Positions 53,966 to 62,862 of a DNA stretch of 64,000 nucleotides are shown here, piece after piece. The notes beneath the pieces were generated by a model. That model was not told the origin of the DNA. It saw only the letters and a list, made by a program, of their open reading frames with translations, and ran no database searches. A program made the position numbers and the translations under genes. The DNA is from VHCN01 sp964589935 (GTDB lineage Bacteria; Verrucomicrobiota; Verrucomicrobiia; Limisphaerales; VHCN01), in assembly GCA_964589935.1 (NCBI GenBank), contig CAZPVD010000005.1:124001-188000 (forward strand), given 5' to 3'. The first letter of the stretch is position 1; every line of letters starts with the position of its first letter.

Positions 53966-55928
53966 TGAGGTTGAACATCGCGAGCGCGAATTCTTTCACC
54001 GTCTGTTCGCGCAGAAAGGCGAGCGAGAGCTTGCGCTCCTGTTCCGTCGGCGCGCGGCCGAGCGCGAGTTGATACGCACGCTCGACGATGCGCGATATGT
54101 CGCTGCCACATTCGGTTTCGAGCCGACGTGCGAAGGTTTCAGCGAGGCTGTTGGAAAGTTTTCCATTTAGCAACTCCAGCGCCTGCGGCGCGTGAGTGCT
54201 CGACTCGCGCCGCGCGCAGGCCGTTTGCAGCGCCGGCGCATCGAACGCCTCCATGAACGGCAGGCGCAGGTTGCGCTTGGCGATGAGATAGACGGAACGG
54301 CGGTCAAATTCCGCAGGATTTTTCGGCGGCTGCCACTGCATTGGCTTGTAGAGGAGCTTCGTGAGTTCGGCGTCCACCGGCACCATCACGCTTGGCCCGC
54401 CGGCCTTCGCATTCAACCGGCCCGACACGGCGAGCATCGCGTCGCGAATTTCCTCGGCGGTGAGACGGCGGCGGTTGAAGCGCCAGAGCAGGCGGTTGTC
54501 TGGGTCGGTGCGCTCGGCCGAGGCGGTGAATGGCGAGCGGTCGGCCTGCCGGTAAGTGCTGCTCAAAACCATCAAGCGATGCAGCGGCTTGAGACGCCAG
54601 CCGTTCTCGACGAGTGTCGCCGCGAGCCAGTCGAGCAACTCGGGATGGCTTGGCCGATCGCCGTGAAGGCCGAAGTCGTTCGGCGTCTTGACGAGGCCGA
54701 CGCCGAAATGATGCTGCCAGAGCCGGTTGACGATGACGCGTGCTGTGAGAGGATTTTTCGCGTCGGCAATCCACCGCGCGAGCTGCGTGCGCGGATTTGT
54801 GAAATCGGCTGCGAGTTCCGGCACGTCGCCGGCGACGAGCACGCCCGGCGGTCGGGGGCCGACCGGCTCGCCCTTGTTTTCCCACACGCCGCGCTTGAGC
54901 ACGTGGATGGGCGTGCGCTGCTTCGCGTCGTTCCACGTAGCCGGGATGATTTCGGGCGGCGCGGGCAACTGGTCTTCGAGTTCCTCAATTTGCTCGTTCA
55001 ATCGCTCGCGCTCTTCGCCGGTGGTGAGACGGGCTTTTTCGTGCAGCGATTTGATCTGCGCCTTGAGTTGGTCCGTGCGGGCTTGCCACGCCTTCGTGTC
55101 GTCGCTCGAAGCGAGCGAAATGTTGTGCTCTTCCGTCGCGGCGAAGTAAGCCTCAAGCCGGTAATAGTCCTTCTGCGAAATCGGCTCCAGCTTGTGATCG
55201 TGGCAGCGCGCGCAACCGACGGTGAGGCCGAGGAATGCCGTGCCGACGATGTCCGTGCGCTCGGTGAGCACCTCGTTGCGCGAGAGCGCAATCTCCGGGT
55301 TGCCCGCGTTGCGGCGAATCGCGCCGAGCCGGTGAAAAATGGACGCGGTCTGCGTCTCGCGATTGTCCGGCTCTAACTCGTCGCCGGCGATCTGCTCGAT
55401 GATGAAGCGGTCAAATGGTTTGTCGACGTTCAGCGACTGGATGACGTAATCGCGGAAGCGCCACGCGTCCGGCACGTGGCGGTCGTATTCGAAGCCCTCC
55501 GTCTCGGCAAAGCGCACGACATCGAGCCAGTGTTGCGCCCAGCGTTCGCCGTAGTGTTTGCTGTCGAGCAGTTGATCCACGACGCGCTCCTCGGCGTCCG
55601 GCGAAGGGTCGTTCACAAACGCCTCGACCTCCTCCGGCGAAGGCGGCAGGCCGGTGAGGTCGAAATACACGCGGCGAATCCACTCGGCGCGGCTCGCAGG
55701 CGGCGCGGGCTTCCACTTTCGCTCGTCGAGTTTGGCGAAAATGAAGGCATCCACCGGGGACTTCACCCATTTGGAGTTTTTCAACTGCGGCGGGGTTGGT
55801 TTTTGCACCGGTTGAAAGGCCCAGTGCTTGCGCGGATCGGCGCCTCCAATGTTTGCGGCCGGTTCGGCGGCGCGCGCGAACGTCAGGCAGCACAACATCG
55901 CGGCGAGGACGCAGGAAATGCGGCTCAT
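53943..55928 (-). CDS. DUF1549/DUF1553 (PSCyt2/PSD1) exported protein
   Basis: About 661 residues after a signal peptide (MSRISCVLAAMLCCLTFARA). The DUF1549 part has VDAFIFAKLDERKWKPAPP, RRVYFDLTGLPPSPEEVEAF and a CARCHDHK haem-like motif near residue 240. The DUF1553 part follows with NPLTARVIVNRLWQHHFGVG and PSHPELLDWLAATLVENGW. Unlike the gene at 56121, no N-terminal PSCyt1 cytochrome domain is present. It forms a pair with the DUF1501 gene downstream. I use the ATG at 55928; one at 55967 adds 13 residues. Confidence 0.9.
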   Translation of the reverse strand: MSRISCVLAAMLCCLTFARAAEPAANIGGADPRKHWAFQPVQKPTPPQLKNSKWVKSPVDAFIFAKLDERKWKPAPPASRAEWIRRVYFDLTGLPPSPEEVEAFVNDPSPDAEERVVDQLLDSKHYGERWAQHWLDVVRFAETEGFEYDRHVPDAWRFRDYVIQSLNVDKPFDRFIIEQIAGDELEPDNRETQTASIFHRLGAIRRNAGNPEIALSRNEVLTERTDIVGTAFLGLTVGCARCHDHKLEPISQKDYYRLEAYFAATEEHNISLASSDDTKAWQARTDQLKAQIKSLHEKARLTTGEERERLNEQIEELEDQLPAPPEIIPATWNDAKQRTPIHVLKRGVWENKGEPVGPRPPGVLVAGDVPELAADFTNPRTQLARWIADAKNPLTARVIVNRLWQHHFGVGLVKTPNDFGLHGDRPSHPELLDWLAATLVENGWRLKPLHRLMVLSSTYRQADRSPFTASAERTDPDNRLLWRFNRRRLTAEEIRDAMLAVSGRLNAKAGGPSVMVPVDAELTKLLYKPMQWQPPKNPAEFDRRSVYLIAKRNLRLPFMEAFDAPALQTACARRESSTHAPQALELLNGKLSNSLAETFARRLETECGSDISRIVERAYQLALGRAPTEQERKLSLAFLREQTVKEFALAMFNLNAFLYVP

Positions 55929-56120
55929 GCTGAACGATGGTGTTGCTCTGGTCATTTGCGTCATCAAGAGACGAACGGCTCGTGGTGATTATTTCACTGG
56001 CAATTTAGTTGTGTCGGTTCGCGGCGACCAGCTCAAATCCGCGAGGCCCGCGGGCGCCGCTCAACATTTTGCCGACTATTGGCTGGATTCCATCCGTCCC
56101 ATATTGGAAATATGTGCCGC

Positions 56121-59100
56121 ATGAAAGCCCGTCCCGCATTGGTGCTCGCCGCTGCTGTCGCGATTCCGTGGTTCGCTTCCGCGCCTGCTGCGCCCGTGGA
56201 TTTTGCCCGCGACATCCAGCCGATCTTTGCGAGCCGCTGCTACGAATGCCACGGCGAGAAGAATCAAAAATCCAGTTTCCGTCTTGACGACAAGACGGTT
56301 GTGCTGCGCGGCGGTGAATCGGGCAAGCCCGCCATCATGCCGGGCAACAGCAGCGCGAGCCGGCTGATTCAATTCGTCTCAAACACAAACCCCGACGAGC
56401 GCATGCCGCGCAAGGGCGAGCCGCTTTCGTCGCAGCAAATCGCGCTGCTGCGTGCGTGGATTGACGAAGGAGCAAACTGGCCGGACGCGTTGAGCCGCGC
56501 GAAGAAACAGCACTGGGCTTTCGTTGCGCCGCAACGGCCGGCTGTGCCGAAAGTTCAAAGTTCAAAGTTCAAAGTTCAAAATCCGATAGACAACTTTGTT
56601 CTCGCGAAGCTGGAGCGCGAGAAGCTCAAGCCCTCGCCCGAAGCGGACAAAGTCACGCTGCTTCGCCGCCTGCACCTTGACCTCATCGGCCTGCCGCCGA
56701 CGATTGCCGAGGTGGACGCTTTTCTCGCGGACAAATCGCCGGACGCCTACGCGAAGCAGGTCGAGCGGCTGCTGGCGTCGCCGCATTATGGCGAGCGGTG
56801 GGGCCGCCACTGGCTCGACGCCGCGCGCTACGCCGACAGCGACGGCTATGAGAAGGACATGTCGCGCGAGCAATGGCCGTATCGCGATTACGTCATCAAC
56901 GCCTTCAACCGCGACGTGCCTTACGACCGCTTCATCATCGAGCAACTCGCGGGTGATTTGCTTCCGGACGCGACGCAGGAGCAGGTCGCGGCGACAGGCT
57001 TCCTCCGCAATTCGATGGTCAACATGGAGGGCGCGATTGACCCTGAGCAGTTCCGCATGGACGCGATGTTCGACCGCATGGACGCCATCGGGAAGAGCGT
57101 CCTCGGCCTGACCATCCAGTGCGCGCAGTGCCACGCGCACAAATACGACCCGCTTTCGCAGGAGGAGTATTACCGGCTCTTCGCCTTTCTCAACAACGAC
57201 CACGAGGCGCGGCCGGTTTATTACACGCCAGAGCAGCAGATGAAAGTTGCCGAGCTGCGCCGGACGATGAACGAAATTGAAAGTGACCTCAAGCATCGCT
57301 TCTCCGATTGGGAGCAGCGCATGGCCGCATGGGAGAAGGAAGTCTCCGGCAATCAGCCCGAATGGATCGTGCTGCGCGGCCTTGACCAGGAAGGCGACAA
57401 GTCGCAGCGCTATCAGCATCTCGCGGACGGCTCGCTACTGGCCGAAGGCTACGCGCCAACGAAGTTCACGCAATATTTCCGCGTCACGAACGAATTGAGC
57501 GGCGTCACCGCGTTTCGCCTCGAACTGCTCAACGACCCGAATCTGCCTTACGGCGGGCCGGGCCGCTCGTTCTGCGGCACATGCGCACTATCGGAATTTA
57601 TCGTCGAGGCGATTGACGCGAAGAACTCGACCAACAAGGCGAAAGTGAAATGGGCCAATGCGAGTGCGGACTACGAACAGCCCGAGCGCCCGCTCGATCC
57701 GAACTACTACGACAAGACGACGAACAACCGCGTGTATGGGCCGATCAAGTTTGCGATTGATGGCAACGCAAACACCGCGTGGGGCATTGACGCTGGGCCG
57801 GGCCGGCGCAACCAGGAACGCAAGGCGGTCTTCGCTGCGGAGAAGCCGGTCGGGTTCTCTGGCGGCACCGTCTGGCGCATCGGCCTCCAGCAAAATCACG
57901 GCGGCTGGAACAGCGACGACCACATGAACAACAACCTCGGCCGATTCCGCCTCAGCGTGACGACGGCCGCCGGCGACGTAAAGGCCGACCCGCTGCCGAA
58001 GAAGGTGCGCGACATTCTCTCGATACCGCGCGAGCAGCGGACGCCGGCGCAGGTTGCGGCGGTGTTCAGCTACTGGCGCACGACGGTTCCCGAGTGGAGC
58101 GAGGCGAACGCAAAGATCGAATCGCTCTGGCAGCAGTGGCCGGACGGCGCGACTTCGCTTGCGCTAATGGCGCGTTCAGAGCCGCGCGTGACGAGCGTGC
58201 TCAAGCGTGGTGATTGGCTCAAGCCGACTCAACCGGTGAGCGCAGGCGTGCCAGCGTTTCTGCATTCAATGCCCGCTACGCGCGAGCCGCAACGGCTTGC
58301 CTTTGCGCGCTGGCTCGCGAACAGGAATTCGCCGACGACCGCGCGCGTGTTTGTGAACCGCATCTGGCAGGCTTACTTCGGCACGGGCATCGTCGGCACA
58401 CCGGAGGATTTCGGCACACAGTCCGCGGCGCCAAGTCATCCGGAACTGCTCGACTGGCTCGCGTGCGAGTTCATGGAGCACGGTTGGAGCGTGAAACACA
58501 TTCACCGTCTCATCGTTAACTCCGCGACCTACCGGCAGTCGAGCAAGGTCACGCCGGAACTTCTTTCACGCGACCCGGACAACCGCCTGCTCGCACGCGG
58601 GCCGCGCTTCCGCGTCGAGGGCGAAATCGTCCGCGACATCGCGCTCACCGCGAGCGGTCTGCTCAACGGGAAGGTCGGCGGACGCAGCGTGATGCCGCCA
58701 GCGCCGGCGTTTCTTTTCCAACCGCCGGCCAGCTACGCACCGTTCCCGTGGAAGGATGAGGAAGGCGCGGAGAAATACCGCCGTGCACTCTACACGTTCC
58801 GCCGCCGCTCGACGCCGTATCCCGCGCTGCAAACCTTCGACGTGCCGAACGCGGACTTCTCCTGCGTGCGCCGGTTGCGGAGCAACTCGCCGTTGCAGGC
58901 GCTCGTGTCGTTGAACGAACCGCTCTTCGTCGAGGCCGCGCAGGCGCTCGCGCGGGTGACGCTCGCCGAGGGCGGCAAGAACGACAGCGAGCGAATCACC
59001 TTTGCTTTCCGCCGCGTCTTGGCCCGCCCGCCGGCTGAAGACGAGAAGCGCGAACTGCTTTCCTTGCTCGACAAACAAACACAGCGGCTCGCCGAGGGCT

Positions 59101-59243
59101 GGTTGAACCCGAACGAGATTTCGACCGGCGCAAGCGAGGTTCCAAAGGATCTGCCCGTCGGCGCGACGCCGACGAAGCTCGCGGCCTACACCGTCGTCGC
59201 GCGCGCGCTGCTCAACCTCGACGAAACCATCACGAAGGAATAG
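56121..59243 (+). CDS. PSCyt1-DUF1549-DUF1553 exported cytochrome
   Basis: A 1040-residue exported protein. The signal peptide precedes the PSCyt1 haem domain (ARDIQPIFASRCYECHGEKN, Cys40, Cys43, His44), then DUF1549 with AQCHAHKYDPLSQEEYYRLF, a central insertion with beta-rich sequence, and DUF1553 (NSPTTARVFVNRIWQAYFGTG, SNSPLQALVSLNEPLF). The family is proposed to take part in polysaccharide or sulfated-polymer oxidation, unproved. Heptamer repeats at 56550-56584 add a loop (SSKFKVQ). It is divergent from the DUF1549 gene at 53943 across about 190 bp, with DUF1501 following at 2 bp. Confidence 0.92.
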   Translation: MKARPALVLAAAVAIPWFASAPAAPVDFARDIQPIFASRCYECHGEKNQKSSFRLDDKTVVLRGGESGKPAIMPGNSSASRLIQFVSNTNPDERMPRKGEPLSSQQIALLRAWIDEGANWPDALSRAKKQHWAFVAPQRPAVPKVQSSKFKVQNPIDNFVLAKLEREKLKPSPEADKVTLLRRLHLDLIGLPPTIAEVDAFLADKSPDAYAKQVERLLASPHYGERWGRHWLDAARYADSDGYEKDMSREQWPYRDYVINAFNRDVPYDRFIIEQLAGDLLPDATQEQVAATGFLRNSMVNMEGAIDPEQFRMDAMFDRMDAIGKSVLGLTIQCAQCHAHKYDPLSQEEYYRLFAFLNNDHEARPVYYTPEQQMKVAELRRTMNEIESDLKHRFSDWEQRMAAWEKEVSGNQPEWIVLRGLDQEGDKSQRYQHLADGSLLAEGYAPTKFTQYFRVTNELSGVTAFRLELLNDPNLPYGGPGRSFCGTCALSEFIVEAIDAKNSTNKAKVKWANASADYEQPERPLDPNYYDKTTNNRVYGPIKFAIDGNANTAWGIDAGPGRRNQERKAVFAAEKPVGFSGGTVWRIGLQQNHGGWNSDDHMNNNLGRFRLSVTTAAGDVKADPLPKKVRDILSIPREQRTPAQVAAVFSYWRTTVPEWSEANAKIESLWQQWPDGATSLALMARSEPRVTSVLKRGDWLKPTQPVSAGVPAFLHSMPATREPQRLAFARWLANRNSPTTARVFVNRIWQAYFGTGIVGTPEDFGTQSAAPSHPELLDWLACEFMEHGWSVKHIHRLIVNSATYRQSSKVTPELLSRDPDNRLLARGPRFRVEGEIVRDIALTASGLLNGKVGGRSVMPPAPAFLFQPPASYAPFPWKDEEGAEKYRRALYTFRRRSTPYPALQTFDVPNADFSCVRRLRSNSPLQALVSLNEPLFVEAAQALARVTLAEGGKNDSERITFAFRRVLARPPAEDEKRELLSLLDKQTQRLAEGWLNPNEISTGASEVPKDLPVGATPTKLAAYTVVARALLNLDETITKE
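56550..56584. repeat. Four perfect heptamers in the PSCyt1-DUF1549 gene
   Basis: AAAGTTC is repeated four times without error (56550-56577), followed by the degenerate AAAATCC. The array lies in frame between the PSCyt1 and DUF1549 domains, just before NPIDNFVLAKL. Perfect units suggest a young or actively changing array. Confidence 0.9.
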
Positions 59244-59245
59244 CC

Positions 59246-60679
59246 ATGAACTGCCAGAATCATTTCTATCGCGGCTGCGACCGGCGGCTCGTCACGCGGC
59301 GATGGTTTTTCGAACAGTGCGGCGTCGGCCTCGGCACCATCGCGCTCGGTCAGCTTCTTCAACAGAAAGGTTACGCCGCGCCAGCCGGCGAGAATCCGCT
59401 CGCGCCGAAGCAGCCGCACTTCAAGGCGAAGGCCAAGCGCGTCATCTATCTCTTCATGGCCGGCGGGCCGAGTCATCTGGAGTTGTTCGACAACAAGCCG
59501 GAGCTTTCCAAGTGGGACGGCAAGGTGCCTCCCGGTGAACTCATCAAGGATTATCGCGCTGCGTTCATCAGCCCGACATCGACGCTGCTGGGGCCGAAGT
59601 TCAAGTTCGCACGGCACGGCCAGAGCGGCGCGGAATTGTCGGAGTTGCTGCCGCAGCTCGCGCAAGTCTCGGACGACATCGCCATCGTGAAGTCCCTGCA
59701 CACGGACGCGATCAACCACGCGCCGGCCCAGATTTTCATGAACACCGGCTCGGTGCAATTTGGGCGGCCGAGCTTCGGCGCGTGGACGACCTACGGCCTC
59801 GGCAGCGAGTCGAGCGACTTGCCGGCTTACGTGGTCTTCAGCACCGGCACCAAGGGCACGAGCGGCGGCGCGTCGAACTGGGGCAACGGTTTTCTTCCGT
59901 CCATCCATCAAGGCACGATGTTCCGCAGCACCGGCGATCCCGTGCTCTACCTCTCGAATCCCAGAGGCGTGGATGCGCAGATGCAGCGCGACTCGCTCGA
60001 CACGATCAAGCGGCTCAACGAAAAGCGTCTCGCTGTCACGGGCGACCCGGAGATCGCGACGCGCATCAACTCGTTCGAGATGGCGTATCGGATGCAAACG
60101 AGCGCGCCGGAACTGATGGACCTGTCGAAGGAAAGCAAGGCGACGCTCGACATGTATGGCGCGGAGCCGGGCAAGGCGAACTTCGCCAGCAGTTGCCTGC
60201 TCGCCCGCCGGCTCGTCGAGCGCGGCGTGCGTTTCGTGCAGATTTTCCACGAGGCATGGGACCATCACGGCGGGCTGGTCGGCGGGCTGAAGGACCAGTG
60301 CGGCAAGACCGACAAGGCCAGCGCGGCGCTGGTGAAGGACTTGAAGGAGCGCGGCCTGCTCGAAGATACGCTCGTGATTTGGGGCGGCGAGTTCGGCCGC
60401 ACGCCAATGGTGCAGGGCGGCAATGACGGTCGCGACCATCATCCGAGCTGCTTCTCGATGTGGTTTGCCGGCGGCGGCGTGAAGCGTGGCCTCACGCTCG
60501 GCGAGTCAGACGAGTTCGGTTTTCACGCCACGAAGGACAAGGTCCATGTCCACGACCTGCACGCGACGCTGTTGCATCTGCTCGGCTTCGATCACACGAA
60601 GCTCACGTATCGTTACCAGGGCCGCGACTTCCGGCTCACTGACGTAAGCGGCGAAGTTGTCACGAAGATGCTGGCGTAA
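59246..60679 (+). CDS. DUF1501 protein paired with the PSCyt1 cytochrome
   Basis: A 477-residue DUF1501 protein, starting 2 bp after the cytochrome gene. The N-terminus CDRRLVTRRWFFEQCGVGLGT is the usual Tat-like start of this subfamily. Landmarks: RVIYLFMAGGPSHLELFDNKP, RFVQIFHEAWDHHGGLVGG and WGGEFGRTPMVQGGNDGRDH. It is likely secreted and acts with the upstream cytochrome. The 477 and 480 residue copies are near-equivalents in two separate pairs. Confidence 0.91.
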   Translation: MNCQNHFYRGCDRRLVTRRWFFEQCGVGLGTIALGQLLQQKGYAAPAGENPLAPKQPHFKAKAKRVIYLFMAGGPSHLELFDNKPELSKWDGKVPPGELIKDYRAAFISPTSTLLGPKFKFARHGQSGAELSELLPQLAQVSDDIAIVKSLHTDAINHAPAQIFMNTGSVQFGRPSFGAWTTYGLGSESSDLPAYVVFSTGTKGTSGGASNWGNGFLPSIHQGTMFRSTGDPVLYLSNPRGVDAQMQRDSLDTIKRLNEKRLAVTGDPEIATRINSFEMAYRMQTSAPELMDLSKESKATLDMYGAEPGKANFASSCLLARRLVERGVRFVQIFHEAWDHHGGLVGGLKDQCGKTDKASAALVKDLKERGLLEDTLVIWGGEFGRTPMVQGGNDGRDHHPSCFSMWFAGGGVKRGLTLGESDEFGFHATKDKVHVHDLHATLLHLLGFDHTKLTYRYQGRDFRLTDVSGEVVTKMLA

Positions 60680-60748
60680 GCGACGGGCCGCGCGGCTGGA
60701 CAGGCTTGCATTCCTCCGCGTTGCGAACGTAAATGGCGCCGCGTTCCA

Positions 60749-61609
60749 ATGGCCCCTGAAATTCCCGCCGAAGCGTTTGGCATTTTCGCCAGTGGACTCG
60801 ACCATCCCGAGTGTCTTGCCTTCGACCGCGACGGCTTTCTCTGGGCCGGCGGCGAGGCAGGGCAAATCTACCGCATCGCACCGGACGGCCGCGTTGAAAC
60901 GATTGCCAACCTCGGCGGCTTCTGCGCGGGCCTGGCTTTTTCGCCCAAGGACGAACTCTTCGTCTGCAACGCGAGCCTCGGCATCGTGCGCGTCGAGACG
61001 AACGGGAAGTTCGCCGTCTTCGCGGATCGCGCCGGTGACCACAAACTCGTCTGCCCAAATTTTGGCGTGTTTGATTCGGCGGGGAACTACTTCATCACCG
61101 ATTCCGGTAATTGGAAAAAACGCAACGGGCACTTGCTTCACTTCACACCGGATGGACGCGGCGAGATTCTCGCGGGCCCGTTTGGCTACGCGAATGGGCT
61201 CGCGTTAAGTGCGGACGAAAAGTTTCTCTTTATGGTCGAGAGCGACACGGATTCCATCTTTCGCTTCGAGATTCACCCGGACGGTTCGCTTCGCTCGCAC
61301 GAACTTTACGCGTCGAACGTTGGCCGCTTTCCCGATGGCCTCGCGCTGGATGCCGAAGGAAATCTTTTCGCCTGCTGCTATGCTTGCGACGAAATCTGGC
61401 GCATCAACATGGCGCGAGAGAAGACGCTGTTCGCGTGGGATTATCACGCGATCCTACTCGGCAGCCCGACGAACATGGCCTTCGGCGGCGCAAACATGGA
61501 CGAGCTTTACGTTGCCAACCTGGCGCGAACAACCATCACGCGCGCCAAAGTCGGCCGCAAAGGTCAGCCGCTGGCAAACCTGAAAAGAACACATGTCTCG
61601 ACTCGATAA
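60749..61609 (+). CDS. SMP-30/gluconolactonase-family protein
   Basis: A 286-residue beta-propeller enzyme of the SMP-30/gluconolactonase family, which hydrolyses sugar lactones. DHPECLAFDRDGFLWAGG (Glu near the metal site), ITDSGNWKK, GPFGYANGLALSADEKFLF and GRFPDGLALDAEGNLFACC are the expected blades. No signal peptide is visible. It overlaps the SDR gene by 17 bp and is part of a short catabolic group. Confidence 0.88.
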   Translation: MAPEIPAEAFGIFASGLDHPECLAFDRDGFLWAGGEAGQIYRIAPDGRVETIANLGGFCAGLAFSPKDELFVCNASLGIVRVETNGKFAVFADRAGDHKLVCPNFGVFDSAGNYFITDSGNWKKRNGHLLHFTPDGRGEILAGPFGYANGLALSADEKFLFMVESDTDSIFRFEIHPDGSLRSHELYASNVGRFPDGLALDAEGNLFACCYACDEIWRINMAREKTLFAWDYHAILLGSPTNMAFGGANMDELYVANLARTTITRAKVGRKGQPLANLKRTHVSTR

Positions 61610-62342
61610 TAAAATCACCATTGTCACCGGCGGCGCGCACGGCATCGGCCGGGCCATCGCTGAAGTGTTCGGCGGGGAAGGCGCCACTGTCTTCATCGCC
61701 GACATTGACGCAAAGGCCGGCAGGCAAACCGCCACGTCCATCTGCGCGCGCGGTGGCGAGGCGGTCTTCGTCCGTTGCGATGTTGCTTCCGAAAAACAGG
61801 CCGCTCGCGTCGTGAAACTGGCTTCGAAGCGCACCGGTCGCATTGATGTCCTGTGCAACAACGCCGCACTCCTTGGCAAATGGCATCGCGCGGGCGACGC
61901 GCCCGTCTCGGAATGGGAGAAATGCTTCCACGTCACGCTCATGGGCACGCAACACTTCACGAAGGCCGCGCTCCCGTTCATGGTGCGGCAGCGGAGCGGC
62001 TCCATCATCAACATCGGCTCGGTGCAGGGACTCGTCGGTGCGCGCGACACTGCGGCCTACACCACCATCAAAACGGCGCTGCTTGGCTTTACGCGCAGCG
62101 TCGCCTACGACTACGGGGCGCTAAACATCCGCTGCAACGCAATCTGCCCGGGCGCAATTCACACGCGCATTTCGCCGAAGCCCGGCAGCGAGTTGCACCA
62201 GCGGCAGGTCGGCAAAACATTTCTCGGCCGCGTGGGTGAGCCGCGCGAAGTCGCGCAGGCCGCGCTGTTCCTTGCGAGCGACGAGTCGTCTTACGTCACC
62301 GGCATCGCGCTGCCCGTGGACGGTGGCTGGACGGCGATGTGA
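61593..62342 (+). CDS. Short-chain dehydrogenase/reductase
   Basis: A 249-residue classical SDR. NAD(P) site TGGAHGIG (12-19), the NNAA segment (89-92), the catalytic Ser143 and YTTIK (Tyr156, Lys160), and C-terminal SSYVTGIALPVDGGWTAM match the family. Probably a sugar or sugar-acid dehydrogenase, given the lactonase gene it overlaps. The substrate is not evident. Confidence 0.93.
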   Translation: MSRLDNKITIVTGGAHGIGRAIAEVFGGEGATVFIADIDAKAGRQTATSICARGGEAVFVRCDVASEKQAARVVKLASKRTGRIDVLCNNAALLGKWHRAGDAPVSEWEKCFHVTLMGTQHFTKAALPFMVRQRSGSIINIGSVQGLVGARDTAAYTTIKTALLGFTRSVAYDYGALNIRCNAICPGAIHTRISPKPGSELHQRQVGKTFLGRVGEPREVAQAALFLASDESSYVTGIALPVDGGWTAM

Positions 62343-62382
62343 GCGGGCTTCCAACTTTCTTCGCGGCGATTAACATCAAGCC

Positions 62383-62856
62383 ATGACACCGCCGCGCCGC
62401 AAAATCCGCTTCACTTTTCCCGCGACGGGCGAGTCTGCCGTGGCCGAGTTGCTCGACGACGAGGCGCCGGGCATTTGCGCGCGTGTGTGGGAACTGCTGC
62501 CGGTCGAGGGCAAGACCATCCACGCGATGTATTCCGGCGCGGAGGTTTTCACGATGCTGGAGAATCCGCAACCGATGCCGGAGGAAAACAAAGTGCACCT
62601 GCCGCTGCCCGGCGAAGTGCTTTTCTTCTACGACCCCGGCACCGGCAATGTCGGCGCGCGCAAGCCGGTCGCGGAAATCTGCGTCGTCTATGGACGCGGC
62701 GTGGCGTTGCGGCAGCACGAGGGCATCCCGGCGCATTGCAGCCTCTTCGCGCGCATCCCCGGCGACTGGAAATACGACTGGGTGGACTTCGCGAAGGCCT
62801 GCCGTCGCGCGCGCTGGGAAGGGCCGCAGCCTTTGCGCATCGAGCGAGTGGAGTGA
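62383..62856 (+). CDS. DUF3830 protein (cyclophilin-like fold)
   Basis: A 157-residue protein of the DUF3830 family, predicted cyclophilin-like. Landmarks: FPATGESAVAELLDDEAPGICARVWELLPVEG, and MYSGAEVF, LPGEVLFFYDP, HCSLFARIPGDWK near the end. The function is unknown; related genes often occur beside amino-acid or sugar-acid catabolic genes. It follows the SDR gene at 40 bp and faces the enolase-superfamily gene. Confidence 0.8.
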   Translation: MTPPRRKIRFTFPATGESAVAELLDDEAPGICARVWELLPVEGKTIHAMYSGAEVFTMLENPQPMPEENKVHLPLPGEVLFFYDPGTGNVGARKPVAEICVVYGRGVALRQHEGIPAHCSLFARIPGDWKYDWVDFAKACRRARWEGPQPLRIERVE

Positions 62857-62862
62857 AGCTGG

